DNA of 64,000 bases from Akkermansiaceae bacterium (lineage in GTDB: Bacteria > Verrucomicrobiota > Verrucomicrobiia > Verrucomicrobiales > DEV007): contig JACKQE010000005.1 in assembly GCA_024233005.1 (NCBI GenBank), positions 124,001-188,000 on the forward strand, written 5' to 3'. The position numbers and the translations under genes are program-made. Of the stretch, positions 45,901-53,671 are shown piece by piece (position 1 is the stretch's first letter; each line of letters opens with the position of its first letter). The notes beneath the pieces were generated by a model, which ran no database searches, had not been told where the DNA came from, and saw only the letters and a list, made by a program, of their open reading frames with translations.

Positions 45901-46173
45901 TGGGAGGTTTCGGTTTCAGATAATGGACCAGGAATTCCACCCGATCAGGAAGAGCGAATCTTTCAAATCTTCCAACGCTTGGATCAGAATGAAAAGGATG
46001 AGGGATGCGGTATTGGGTTAGCGCTTTGCCGAAGAGTGGTGGAGCGCCATGGCGGCAGTATTTGCGGGATCAACGAACCGGGAAAAGGCAGTATTTTCCG
46101 CTTCATCCTACCGGCGTTTCTCTCAAATGTTGAAAAAGGCGGGAAATTGGGCGGTAGTGAGCAACAAATTTGA
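42973..46173 (+). CDS. MASE1-CHASE-PAS-PAS sensor histidine kinase
   Basis: A 1066-residue kinase, start GTG at 42973. Residues 20 to about 230 form a MASE1-like membrane block (FWTPLWFPSGLALVALL). A periplasmic CHASE-like domain follows (about 250-510, with FVFLAWSP and YPLFFIEPL), then another helix (about 530-560). Two PAS domains follow (FRQMAEYIREVFWIRSADG near 575 and FFDMSLDMICIAGTDGFF near 715), the first with a PAC motif (IRWTGVADDVTDQKAL). HisKA has phosphoacceptor His in YIASHDLREPLRMV near 838. HATPase_c has NLFENALKF and VSDNGPGIPPDQEERIF. It starts a signalling cluster with downstream REC proteins. No upstream ATG fits better. Confidence 0.92.
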   Translation: MEDESKSVVSSLGASLKKGRLLLWQVGCFLGVFLGGFICATLGGFLSFWTPLWFPSGLALVALLCLGGRVWPAVTLGSFCGYAYLLRHQGGSGEVIPAALFGAAGIVSGGWVSAGLIRRWVGWPDPLDKLRKLSLFMVGGVLVGPVVAATVTVLGWSVLGKVHAEMRIFVWIAHFLAQAAGVSMLAPLLLICSGQVPEVWKKRRWLVARAMAISLVAGGSLLAYVSQLEVRQMQGNLDEAALRLFAAIEQQVAAQEEGLESVRGLFESSAAVTRNEFKSFTKRTLNRLKGFVFLAWSPETSEGGLPDLIHEAKKEALQLSTGDPVRGLLENFQSHPLPVTTEGHDGPEKGSHADDLPFRYPLFFIEPLIPNAEWIGSDLADNPLLLKAIQANRQTGTLWISPPLRDQKSGEIRLLMGLPVQSLPGVTDRLPLRCPPGLVIGAIDAKQLFGALSNLLDSSPILSLQVRDLDDRSSTDPIYQSRPVARSSPPPGMLRQMNEMIEIGGRRWAFEFSPDVEHLLDRLPWRVAGVQVAVLMVTSLFGALLLLGTGFTFRVEEEVVARTEELRMSQNRFRQMAEYIREVFWIRSADGQNFEYVSPASEEIWGQRPEVLCENPGHLIDSVVPEDRPRFLGALHPPPAKREIDEEYRILDEKNRVRWIRDRAFPVQDETGNVIRWTGVADDVTDQKALHSTLLEARAAAEEAGRALGQFFDMSLDMICIAGTDGFFKKVNPAFSRTLGYEEDLLLGKPFFEWIHPDDLDKTYQAVANLKGAIVVVSFENRYRHRNGHYLWLEWNATADQEGEQIFAVARDVTQRKALEEDLRRSNAELEQFAYIASHDLREPLRMVTSFVQLLKKRYEGKLGADADEYIGHAVDGVERMRRMIEGLLKLSRIERRGNQMEKVNLMVPVGQALQNLSLTIKDKSAVIEVPKEFPDVYADADQLTLLFQNLFENALKFVKNRQPEVRVTIKPLGNFWEVSVSDNGPGIPPDQEERIFQIFQRLDQNEKDEGCGIGLALCRRVVERHGGSICGINEPGKGSIFRFILPAFLSNVEKGGKLGGSEQQI

Positions 46174-46246
46174 GAATCTCTTGTCAGTTTTGCCATTGTA
46201 TACTAATAGTTAGTTAGTGAGGTCTTAGTTTAGTATCCAAGGGATC

Positions 46247-46711
46247 ATGGATGGGGGGATTCAAGTTTTGTTGGTTGAAGACAATCCGGCCGAGGTCAGG
46301 TTGACCCGCGAGGCTTTTGCCGAATCCAAAGTTCCCCACACCCTCTTTGTGGTGACCGATGGGGAGCAAGCCAGTGAGTATCTTTTCCGGCGCGGGCGTT
46401 TCTTGGAGGTGGGACAGCCCGATTTGATCCTCCTCGATCTGAACCTGCCCAAGAAAAATGGCTGCGAGGTGCTGCGTGAGATCAAGGCCTCCCCGGATTT
46501 GGCCATGATACCTGTCATCGTCGTCACCAACTCCCAATCTCCGGATGATGTCGAGCGGGTCTATCGGCTCTTTGCTAACTGCTATCTTGTGAAACCACCG
46601 GATATTGACGACTTTTTTGAAATGGTGAAGAGGATCGTTGAGTTCTGGTGGCAGACCGCCATGTTGCCCAACGGCAGAAATGGACTTCTTCCGAAGAAAG
46701 GAACCTTATGA
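46247..46711 (+). CDS. Rcp1-like single-domain response regulator
   Basis: A 154-residue receiver. It has acidic LLVEDNPAEVRL at the N-terminus, phosphoacceptor Asp in LILLDLNLPKKNG near 64, Thr/Ser in VVTNSQSPDDV near 97 and the K-P at YLVKPPDIDDFF near 120. The order LTREAF and the 'E-D-N-P-A-E' start are typical of Rcp1-like regulators that partner with PAS or phytochrome kinases. Its stop (ATGA) overlaps the start of the next gene, so the two are translationally coupled. It likely takes phosphate from the preceding sensor kinase. Confidence 0.92.
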   Translation: MDGGIQVLLVEDNPAEVRLTREAFAESKVPHTLFVVTDGEQASEYLFRRGRFLEVGQPDLILLDLNLPKKNGCEVLREIKASPDLAMIPVIVVTNSQSPDDVERVYRLFANCYLVKPPDIDDFFEMVKRIVEFWWQTAMLPNGRNGLLPKKGTL

Positions 46712-48051
46712 TTCCTTCCACGATTCTGACGGACACCACCACTGAGCTTCAGAAGGTGCTGCAAATCCTGTGCGTGGAGGACAATGACGGAGATTTCCTG
46801 CTACTGCGCGAGGCTTTCAAGGATTCGGACTTGGATTCACGGCCGATTTTGCATCGGGCCACTTCGTTGGCGGAGGCTGTTGCCAAGCTGCTCGCCGATG
46901 ATGCAAAGGTAAATTTCGATATTGTGCTGTTGGATTTGAATCTCCCGGATTCCTCCGGACTGGAAACGTTCTCCCGGATCCGGGAAGCGGCACCGACGAC
47001 TCCGGTTTCGATTCTCAGTGGCATTTCCGACCGTAATATGGCGGTATCATTGGTCCAAAGCGGAGCTCAGGATTATCTTCCCAAAGATTCCCTCAGCGCC
47101 GATCTGGTGATCCGGTCCATTCTTTTCGCCATGGAGCGTCAGCGGAATCGGACCGAGATGGAGGAGATGAACAACCGGTTGCAGAAGGCATCCGAAGAGT
47201 TGAAAACCGCGCAAATGCAGCTCATTCAGGCGGAAAAGTTGGACTCCCTGGGACGTCTCGCCGCCGGAGTGGCCCATGAGGTGAAAAATCCTTTGGCCAC
47301 CATACAGATGGGCTTGGATTACTTTCAGCGAAAAGAGGATCTGATCGGAGAAACTGGGTTGTTGATTATTTCAAACATGCAGGAAGCGGTGACCCGCGCC
47401 GAGAGGATCATCAATGGAATGCTTGATTATTCCCGGGATCAGAATCTGCTGCTCAAGGAGTCCAGTATCAATGCCATCATCCGTCATGCCCTCGCCCTCA
47501 TGCAGCACGAAATCACCCGGACCAAAGTTCTGGTGATTGAGGAACTCCAGGAGCCGATTCCCTCCATCCGTGCTGACTCGGGCAAGCTGGTCCAAGTGGT
47601 GATCAATCTGGTGATGAATGCCATCCAGTCGATGTCGGCCAACGGATCCTCCGACCGTTCTGTCACCGTCCGCACATTCTGGGACCGACTTCCGAACATG
47701 GAACGCGATGAGGGGCTCCGACAGTGGTCCCAGCTTCGCGTCCGCGACCCAGTCGTGGTGGTCGAAATTCTCGACCAAGGAGGCGGGGTGTCTGAGGACA
47801 AGCTCTCGCGCCTGTTTGATCCTTTCTACACGACGAAGCCAACCGGGGAAGGGACCGGTCTCGGGTTGTCGGTGGCCAGAAACATCGTCAATTTGCACCA
47901 CGGTTATCTCGAGCTGAAAAATGTCGAAAATCCCCGCGGGCTCAGGGTCCGCATGGTGTTGAAGGCATGGGGCGACCCCGAGGGTTGGCTTCCGTCTCCT
48001 GAATCCAGAAACCTCACCCAGCCTGTCACATTGAAACCCAATAAATTATGA
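46708..48051 (+). CDS. REC-histidine kinase hybrid (receiver first)
   Basis: A 447-residue protein from the ATG at 46708. The receiver domain (about 12-135) has ILCVEDNDGDFLLLREAF, Asp in IVLLDLNLPDSSG near 75, SILSGISDRN and a Lys near 118 (YLPKDSL). A coiled-coil linker leads to HisKA with AAGVAHEVKNPLATI (phosphoacceptor His near 190) and HATPase_c with NLVMNAIQSM, EILDQGGGVSEDKLSRLFDPFYTTKPTGEGTGLGL. Receiver-before-kinase order lets the regulator phosphorylation control the kinase. ATGA overlaps join it to both neighbours. Confidence 0.92.
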   Translation: MIPSTILTDTTTELQKVLQILCVEDNDGDFLLLREAFKDSDLDSRPILHRATSLAEAVAKLLADDAKVNFDIVLLDLNLPDSSGLETFSRIREAAPTTPVSILSGISDRNMAVSLVQSGAQDYLPKDSLSADLVIRSILFAMERQRNRTEMEEMNNRLQKASEELKTAQMQLIQAEKLDSLGRLAAGVAHEVKNPLATIQMGLDYFQRKEDLIGETGLLIISNMQEAVTRAERIINGMLDYSRDQNLLLKESSINAIIRHALALMQHEITRTKVLVIEELQEPIPSIRADSGKLVQVVINLVMNAIQSMSANGSSDRSVTVRTFWDRLPNMERDEGLRQWSQLRVRDPVVVVEILDQGGGVSEDKLSRLFDPFYTTKPTGEGTGLGLSVARNIVNLHHGYLELKNVENPRGLRVRMVLKAWGDPEGWLPSPESRNLTQPVTLKPNKL

Positions 48052-48428
48052 AACGAGTACTGATCATCGATGACGACATTGCGTTGACGCAAGTCCTGAA
48101 AATCAATCTGGATGAAACCGGGAATTATGAGTCCAGGATTGTCAATGTATCGTCCAACGCCATGGCGGCGGCGCGGGAATTCAAACCCGACATCATCCTT
48201 CTCGATGTGGTCATGCCGGGGCTGGATGGCGGGGACATCAGCGCGGCTCTGAAACAGGATCCCGTGCTAAGCAAAGTCCCCGTTCTCATCATCACCGCTC
48301 TCGTCTCCAACGATGAAACTGGCGAGAATGCGGTCATTTCGAGCGGTGATCAGGTCATGATTGCCAAGCCGATTCGCTTGGAAGTCCTCACCAAAGCGAT
48401 CGAGGATCGGATGGCGGGAGTCCTCTGA
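48048..48428 (+). CDS. Single-domain response regulator (CheY-like)
   Basis: A 126-residue receiver: VLIIDDDIALTQVL, phosphoacceptor Asp in IILLDVVMPGLDGGD near 52, LIITALVS near 84 and K-P in MIAKPIRLEVL near 108. No output domain follows, so it acts through protein contacts or as a phosphate shuttle. Its start overlaps the kinase stop (ATGA at 48048-48051). It converges with coaD, whose stop is 9 bp away. Confidence 0.93.
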   Translation: MKRVLIIDDDIALTQVLKINLDETGNYESRIVNVSSNAMAAAREFKPDIILLDVVMPGLDGGDISAALKQDPVLSKVPVLIITALVSNDETGENAVISSGDQVMIAKPIRLEVLTKAIEDRMAGVL

Positions 48429-48437
48429 AAGAGGTCT

Positions 48438-48923
48438 TCAGGCCCCCCGGAAACGGACGCGCAGGGCCTTTTCGACATTGTCCGGGACAAATTGGGAGCT
48501 GTCTCCTCCCAACCGGGCAACTTCCCGCACGATGTTGGAACTGAGAAAAATGTGTTCTTGGCTGGGCATCAGAAAGATCGTCTCCAGGTCCGGCTGCATC
48601 TGACGGTTGGCCAGCGCCATCTGCATTTCATATTCAAAATCTGATATCGCCCGAAGTCCCCGGACGATCACCCGTGCCTTCTCCCGGGTCAGGAGGTCCA
48701 CGAGAAGTCCGTCAAACGCCAGGGTGCGCACTCCCTTGAGATGGGCCGTGGCCGTTTCGACAAGAGCGACCCGATCCTCCACGGCAAACATCGGTTGTTT
48801 GCCCTGGCTCGAGGCCACGGCCACGAGAACAGTGTCAAAGAGCCGCGTCGCCCGCTGGATGACGTCGACATGGCCGTTGTGGACGGGATCGAAGGTTCCT
48901 GGGTAAATGGCTACTCGATTCAC
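48438..48923 (-). CDS. coaD: Phosphopantetheine adenylyltransferase
   Basis: A 161-residue enzyme that adenylylates 4'-phosphopantetheine in CoA synthesis. Motifs: AIYPGTFDPVHNGH (nucleotidyl-transferase HxGH site), RGLRAISDFEYEMQMA, and LSSNIVREVA near the C-terminus. I choose the GTG at 48923 (VNRVAIYPG), because homologues start immediately before this strand; longer in-frame extensions add 30 residues without homology. The following polyprenyl synthase gene stops 28 bp upstream of this start, in the same direction. Confidence 0.94.
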   Translation of the reverse strand: MNRVAIYPGTFDPVHNGHVDVIQRATRLFDTVLVAVASSQGKQPMFAVEDRVALVETATAHLKGVRTLAFDGLLVDLLTREKARVIVRGLRAISDFEYEMQMALANRQMQPDLETIFLMPSQEHIFLSSNIVREVARLGGDSSQFVPDNVEKALRVRFRGA

Positions 48924-48951
48924 GTCGTGGTGGGGCTGCACGGTGGGCCGG

Positions 48952-49977
48952 TCAGTGCTCGCGACAGGCTCTGAGGAGGGTATCAAGGAGATCGCAGAGA
49001 TGGTGCAGACCATCGGCGTGGGGGCCTCCGGAAAGAACCCCGAGGCACTCCCGGGCTTTCTTCACAAACCCAAAGCCGGTGTCCAAAGCACTCTCGATGG
49101 AACCTTCGTAATCGGCGATATTGGCCAAGGCCGAGACGTCGATGGGTTCCCGCTGCAGGAACAGGCGGTGCAGTTTCTCGCGCTGGCGCTCGGTGGCCCT
49201 GGCCAGGAGATTGAGGATGGGCAGGGTCAGTTTGCCTTTGTTCAGGTCAGTCCTGAGAGTCTTGCCGACCGCATTTTCATCACCGACAAGATCCAGGCAG
49301 TCATCATAGACCTGGTAGGCCGTGCCGAGGTGGAATCCAAAATCCCGCAAGGAAGCTTGCACACTGGCGGGTTGTCCGTTGAGGCGGGCTCCCAACTCGG
49401 TGCCGGCGGCAAAGAGAGCCGCCGTCTTCATGCGGATGATGTGGAAGTAATCTTCCCGGGAAAGAAGAAAGTCGAAACGGCGCCGGGTCTGGATGATTTC
49501 GCCGGAGCAAACGTCGGAAGCTGCCTTGGAGACGCTGCGGGAGACCGAGGCGTCGTCAAACTCGGAGGCCAGGGTGAGGGCATGGGCAAAGAGGGCGTCG
49601 CCGAGGAGCACACTCAAGGCGGGGCCCCACTTGGCATTGGCGGTCGGGGCTTGGCGGCGGATTTCGGCTCCGTCGATGATGTCGTCGTGAACCAGAGTGG
49701 CAATGTGGATCAATTCAAGAATCGAAGCCATCTTGTGGTGATCCTCGTGAATGCCTCCGGTGGCGCCACCGGACAGCAGTGTCAGCACCGGTCGGATGCG
49801 TTTCCCACCGTTGTTGAGGACATAGGACACATAGGGTTCGACCGCGGGGTCGAAGGCCAGCGCCTGTTGACGGATGCAATGGTCCACGGCATCCAACTCC
49901 TCTTTGAGGAAGTCGAAAGGGGACAGGGCGGGCGAGGATTTTCCCAACTGTTGGCTGGATTCCGCGTGGATACTCAT
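48952..49977 (-). CDS. Polyprenyl (all-trans) diphosphate synthase
   Basis: A 341-residue prenyltransferase. Substrate-binding GGKRIRPVL near 57, the first Asp-rich motif LVHDDIIDGAEIRR near 94 and the second, VYDDCLDLVGDE, near 228 are present. Size and motif spacing fit the octaprenyl/heptaprenyl group (IspB/HepT-like) that makes the quinone side chain, rather than the short FPP synthases. The start at 49977 (MSIHAESS) was chosen because the upstream in-frame sequence is low complexity and overlaps the 3' end of the PQQ gene. It is probably co-transcribed with coaD. Confidence 0.9.
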   Translation of the reverse strand: MSIHAESSQQLGKSSPALSPFDFLKEELDAVDHCIRQQALAFDPAVEPYVSYVLNNGGKRIRPVLTLLSGGATGGIHEDHHKMASILELIHIATLVHDDIIDGAEIRRQAPTANAKWGPALSVLLGDALFAHALTLASEFDDASVSRSVSKAASDVCSGEIIQTRRRFDFLLSREDYFHIIRMKTAALFAAGTELGARLNGQPASVQASLRDFGFHLGTAYQVYDDCLDLVGDENAVGKTLRTDLNKGKLTLPILNLLARATERQREKLHRLFLQREPIDVSALANIADYEGSIESALDTGFGFVKKARECLGVLSGGPHADGLHHLCDLLDTLLRACREH

Positions 49978-50054
49978 TCTGGGCGATTCGCCGCCACCGT
50001 GGAGTGGCGCGGGGGGAATGTCAAACCCGGAAACGTCTGGAAAAGAGGAGTTGC

Positions 50055-51344
50055 TCACTTTGCGATGGGGAGATTCACCGCGACCAGCGCGGTATCGTCC
50101 CTCAAATAGATTCGGTGGCCACCGCAGGCCGGATGTGCCCACGTGCTGCCAATGACAGGCTCCCGCCAATGCACGGTCACTTTGGTGTCATCCAGGGTGG
50201 CGAGGAGGAGTTCGCCTTCGGAATTGAGGATGAGGAAGTCGTTGCTGTCGCGCAGCCGGATCAGGCTGCACTGTGGGTTTTTCCCTCCCGGCCCGGCGGG
50301 GGTGATCTCGTGTGCGTCGTCCCAGAGACGTCGTCCTGTCGCAAAATCAAAGCAAGTGATGCCGTTTTCCTTGTCGAGAAGATGTCCGATACCATCCTTG
50401 ACCATGGGTTGGCTCATCAGTCCCCGCAGGTGGGTGTTTTCCTCCCAGGCCAGTGCGTGATCGGCGAGACCCTCTCCCAGTCGGATGGTTTTTGTCCCGT
50501 GCCAATAGCCACTGACCAGTAGCAAACCCTGGTGATAGAGCGGAGAGGCGATGGAGACGCCGTAAGTGATCTCATAGGGGAGGCTCCAATGGATCTTTCC
50601 GGTGTCGGGATCGGCCAATTGGAGGTGCTTCGGTGTCCAAAGAGCAAGAAAATCCCGATCCCGGTGACGAAAAAGGTACGGGGTGCAGTACCCGGCGGGA
50701 TCCCCCGAAGTCCTCCAGACTTCCTCACCCGTGGCAGGTCGGACTGCGAGGTAGCCCCCCCCATTCGGGATGCCGGGTTGAAGGAGCAGCAAGTCTTTCC
50801 AGATCACCGGCGTGGCGGCATAGCCCCAAGTGGGGCGCTTCCCTCCCAGCCCGGAAACATAATCGAGCGACCAGAGGACCCCTCCCGTGACGGCATCGAG
50901 GCAGTGCAGGTGTCCGGAGGCGCCCTGGGCATAGGCCTTGCCTTGATGGACCAGAACGGAGGCCCGGGGGCCGCTGGGGTATTCCATTTTGGTATAGTTG
51001 GCATCCCACGAGTGCTCCCAAAGCGGTCCGCCGGATTCCGCATCGAAGCAGAGAACCCGCTCCCGGACTTGGGGAAGCGTGCCCTGTCGATCCATGGTGT
51101 AGACCCGTCCTCCGGCCACCGTCACTCCGGCATAGCCGCTCCCGATGTCCCGGCGCCAGTGCACGGTCGGCGGCTCTGGGGGATCGCGGTCCAGTTTCGG
51201 CGCATCGACCCAGGTGCCGTCACCCATGGGTCCCCGCCAGGCACTCCATTCCGCAGCGCCAACGGAGAGCCACGATGCGGAGAGCATCGTAAGAACCACT
51301 ATCAGCGTGAGGAATCCTGATCGGGAAATCAACAAAGGCTTCAT
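50055..51344 (-). CDS. Exported PQQ-like beta-propeller protein
   Basis: A 429-residue protein from the ATG at 51344 with a Sec signal (about 1-30, ending VGAAE). The mature chain opens WSAWRGPMGDG, the PVC PQQ-propeller start, and has blades such as GGPLWEHSWDA, GGVLWSLDYVSG, GEEVWRTSG and GKIHWSLPYE. No heme or PQQ-specific residues stand out. It is a paralogue of the gene at 25537. Its stop is 77 bp from the polyprenyl synthase start. Confidence 0.85.
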   Translation of the reverse strand: MKPLLISRSGFLTLIVVLTMLSASWLSVGAAEWSAWRGPMGDGTWVDAPKLDRDPPEPPTVHWRRDIGSGYAGVTVAGGRVYTMDRQGTLPQVRERVLCFDAESGGPLWEHSWDANYTKMEYPSGPRASVLVHQGKAYAQGASGHLHCLDAVTGGVLWSLDYVSGLGGKRPTWGYAATPVIWKDLLLLQPGIPNGGGYLAVRPATGEEVWRTSGDPAGYCTPYLFRHRDRDFLALWTPKHLQLADPDTGKIHWSLPYEITYGVSIASPLYHQGLLLVSGYWHGTKTIRLGEGLADHALAWEENTHLRGLMSQPMVKDGIGHLLDKENGITCFDFATGRRLWDDAHEITPAGPGGKNPQCSLIRLRDSNDFLILNSEGELLLATLDDTKVTVHWREPVIGSTWAHPACGGHRIYLRDDTALVAVNLPIAK

Positions 51345-51476
51345 GCGATGGAATAGTCGGGTCTGATCGCCCACGTCGTCAAGGTCAAGTAGCGGGTGGC
51401 CGGGAACCGCAATCAGGCAGGTCAGCCTGCCTTGGATCTGCCCGATGATTGGCCTATGTTGTGAAAACCTTCCCCC

Positions 51477-52364
51477 TTAGCCTGTCAAATCTGCGATGAG
51501 ATTCTGAGCGGCAGGGGAGAGTTGACGATTCCGGAGGTGGATAATCCCGGGGCGATTCACCAGAGCAGGGGCGTCGAGAGGGAGTTTTACCAGACTTCCG
51601 GCCTCCAGTTCGGCGCGGACGACGCCTTCCGGAATACCGCTGACGGCGTTGCTTTCGAGAAGGATCGATTTGAGAAGGGGATAGTGGTTGCACCGGACCG
51701 TGAGTAGTTCCTCCCCCTTCTGATCGGGGTGGTTTTCCCGGAGCCATTGAACTGCCCAACCGGGGAGGCCGGTCGCTACCAATGGGTAGGAGAAAAAGTC
51801 TGCCGTGGCAATGCTTCGCCTGCGGGATTCCAGCAAAGGATGGCCAGAACGGCAGACAAAAACGATTTCCTGTGTTTTGAGTGGAATGGTCGCCAAATCC
51901 GCTTGACTCGCGAGGTTGGTGTATTCGCCAACGCCAAAATCGATCTGTCGAGTCCTCAGCAAATCTGGCATGGCCTTGATGTCCCCGACTTGGACTTCGA
52001 CATGAACCTCTGGATGGTTGTTGACCAGCCGGGACAGTACGGCGGGCATCTCCGTTTCAGCAACGGTGGCCCCGCAAAAAACCTTGATGACACCGACTTT
52101 GCCGGCTCTGAGCTGTTGCATTTCGCACTCCATTTGCAAAGCATGCGAGGCCAGCGCATAGGCCCGGTCACGGTAATCGTTTCCGAGTGGAGTCAGTGTC
52201 AGACTCCCTCCTATCCTGTCGAACAGGGCAAACCCCAGCTGATCCTCGAGTTTTTGAATGCTTTTGGTCAGAGCGGGCTGGGTCAGGCTGACCATTTTGG
52301 CGGCGCGTCCCATGCTTCCGGCTTCGACCACGGCCAGAAAGTGACTCATTCGTTGCAAATTCAT
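51477..52364 (-). CDS. LysR-family transcriptional regulator
   Basis: A 295-residue LysR protein. The N-terminal winged HTH (MSHFLAVVEAGSMGRAAKMVSLTQPALTKSIQKLEDQLG) is canonical, and the periplasmic-binding-like effector domain spans about 88-293 (VFCGATVAETEMPAVLSRL, FVCRSGHPLLE). It is transcribed away from the DUF2092/sulfatase cluster, the standard LysR arrangement. A perfect inverted repeat lies 9-64 bp upstream of its start, overlapping its own ribosome-binding region, so autoregulation is likely. Confidence 0.94.
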   Translation of the reverse strand: MNLQRMSHFLAVVEAGSMGRAAKMVSLTQPALTKSIQKLEDQLGFALFDRIGGSLTLTPLGNDYRDRAYALASHALQMECEMQQLRAGKVGVIKVFCGATVAETEMPAVLSRLVNNHPEVHVEVQVGDIKAMPDLLRTRQIDFGVGEYTNLASQADLATIPLKTQEIVFVCRSGHPLLESRRRSIATADFFSYPLVATGLPGWAVQWLRENHPDQKGEELLTVRCNHYPLLKSILLESNAVSGIPEGVVRAELEAGSLVKLPLDAPALVNRPGIIHLRNRQLSPAAQNLIADLTG

Positions 52365-52372
52365 TTAGAAAA

Positions 52373-52428
52373 AATCCATTACTGAAAGCTATTGGGTGAT
52401 GAAATCAATTAACTTTCAGTAATGGATT
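52373..52428. promoter_or_regulatory. Perfect 16-bp inverted repeat, probable LysR operator
   Basis: The arms AATCCATTACTGAAAG (52373-52388) and CTTTCAGTAATGGATT (52413-52428) are exact reverse complements, separated by 24 bp. They lie in the only A+T-rich stretch between the LysR gene and the divergent cluster. The left arm covers the region just before the LysR start codon. LysR regulators bind two such half-sites in divergent promoters. The assignment to this regulator is inference. Confidence 0.75.
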
Positions 52429-52853
52429 CAATCTCATATAAAAGGTGGTCCAAAAAATCGGTCGGAACCCACGATGAACTTTGGACCAGAACCGATGTTC
52501 GTGAACCGACGCTTGCTTTGTTTGCCTTGAATTATCCATGAGACCATCTGCCTTTGCACCCAGGACAGGTTTTAATGCCGCTGCAGTTCTCGGCTTTACC
52601 ATGTCAGTCCATAGGGCCTTGGCAGCTCACGGCATGGGCCAAAGAAAGTCGCGGGGGCGGTCGGCGGTAGATTTAGAGGCCAATGCTTTTCCATTCCAGA
52701 TCGACCAGCCCAAAATGCTCGGATTTTCGGATCCTGCGGGCAATCGAGAAGACCCCTGTCGGCTCGCGGTCAAGCTGCTGGTCACCAGGAGACTGTCTGG
52801 TGACCGCTCTCCCATTCAAATCAACCAATTTGCCAATCAAAATTGACCTATCT
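52429..52853 (+). other. Leader region of the DUF2092/sulfatase cluster
   Basis: About 425 bp upstream of the DUF2092 start. Open frames here lack domain content and I do not accept them as genes. It includes a hairpin near its end. The promoter of the cluster should lie near the inverted repeat at its left edge, giving a long 5' leader. Confidence 0.35.
52780..52805 (+). repeat. Short hairpin in the leader of the DUF2092 gene
   Basis: The arms GGTCACCAG (52780-52788) and CTGGTGACC (52797-52805) are perfect complements with an 8-nt loop. They lie 48 bp before the DUF2092 start codon. No U-run follows, so it is not a typical terminator. It could affect mRNA stability or be a binding site. Confidence 0.45.
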
Positions 52854-53645
52854 ATGAATTCTACATCCATACAAGCAGCCACCCGGGCCTTGTTGCTCCT
52901 GATTGGACAGATGCTTGCGCCCCAATCGGGCCGCGCCGAAGAGCCCGCGAAGAATATCGATCCGAAAGCGCTTGAGATTATCCAGCGAGCCTCCACTTAC
53001 CTTGCCGCAGTTCCGCAATTCTCCGTGTCGGCCGAGATTTGGGAAGATTTTGTCCAGGAGGATGGCAGGAAGCTGCAATTTACCAAAATCGTGGATGTCA
53101 AGTTGCGGCGTCCGTCCTGGGTTCAGTTGGATGTCCGGACTTCGGTTCCGAAGCGCAGTTTCTTTTACAACGGCAAATCGGTCACGATGCTCGATCAAAA
53201 AACGGGTTTCTACGGCAAAGCTGAGGCCCCTGGCACGATCGATGAGACCATTCTGGCGATGGAGAAGAAATTTGGCATCGACTTTCCGATCGATGATCTT
53301 CTCGTGAGCAAACCTTTCGGCAATGGCGCTGCCATGGCTACGGCGGCTCAGTATTATGGGGTGGAACCGGTCAACGGGATCACCTGCCACCATCTTGCCT
53401 TTCAGAATGAAGGGATCGATTGGCAAGCTTGGGTGGAGGCCGGGCCCGTTCCAGTGATCCGGAAAGTGGTCATCACAGATAAACTCGAGAAGAGCGCGCC
53501 GCAGTTCACGGCCATCCTTACGGCTTGGGATTTCGTAACCCCGCTTCCTGACTTCGTCTTCTCATTCGATCCCCCTGCGGGATCGATCAAGGTTGAAATG
53601 ATCAAAGTCGACGAACCTGAGGAAGCCGGGAGCGTCACCAAGTGA
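52854..53645 (+). CDS. Exported DUF2092 protein
   Basis: A 263-residue protein from the ATG at 52854, signal peptide about 1-32 (ending GRAEE). The mature part starts DPKALEIIQRASTYLAAVPQFSV and shows the beta-rich DUF2092 pattern (VKLRRPSWVQLDVR, FFYNGKSVTMLD, FYGKAEAPGTID, CHHLAFQ, DWQAWVEAGPVPVIRKVVIT). The fold resembles LolA/RseB-type lipid- or lipoprotein-binding barrels, so a periplasmic binding role is plausible but unproven. Its stop TGA at 53643-53645 is followed 26 bp later by the start of the next gene. Confidence 0.82.
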   Translation: MNSTSIQAATRALLLLIGQMLAPQSGRAEEPAKNIDPKALEIIQRASTYLAAVPQFSVSAEIWEDFVQEDGRKLQFTKIVDVKLRRPSWVQLDVRTSVPKRSFFYNGKSVTMLDQKTGFYGKAEAPGTIDETILAMEKKFGIDFPIDDLLVSKPFGNGAAMATAAQYYGVEPVNGITCHHLAFQNEGIDWQAWVEAGPVPVIRKVVITDKLEKSAPQFTAILTAWDFVTPLPDFVFSFDPPAGSIKVEMIKVDEPEEAGSVTK

Positions 53646-53671
53646 CCCCATTCTCCATCCATTCCATTGCC

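Noticed and set aside
52780..52805. Rho-independent terminator
   Set aside because: The hairpin is not followed by a run of T and lies in front of, not behind, a gene.
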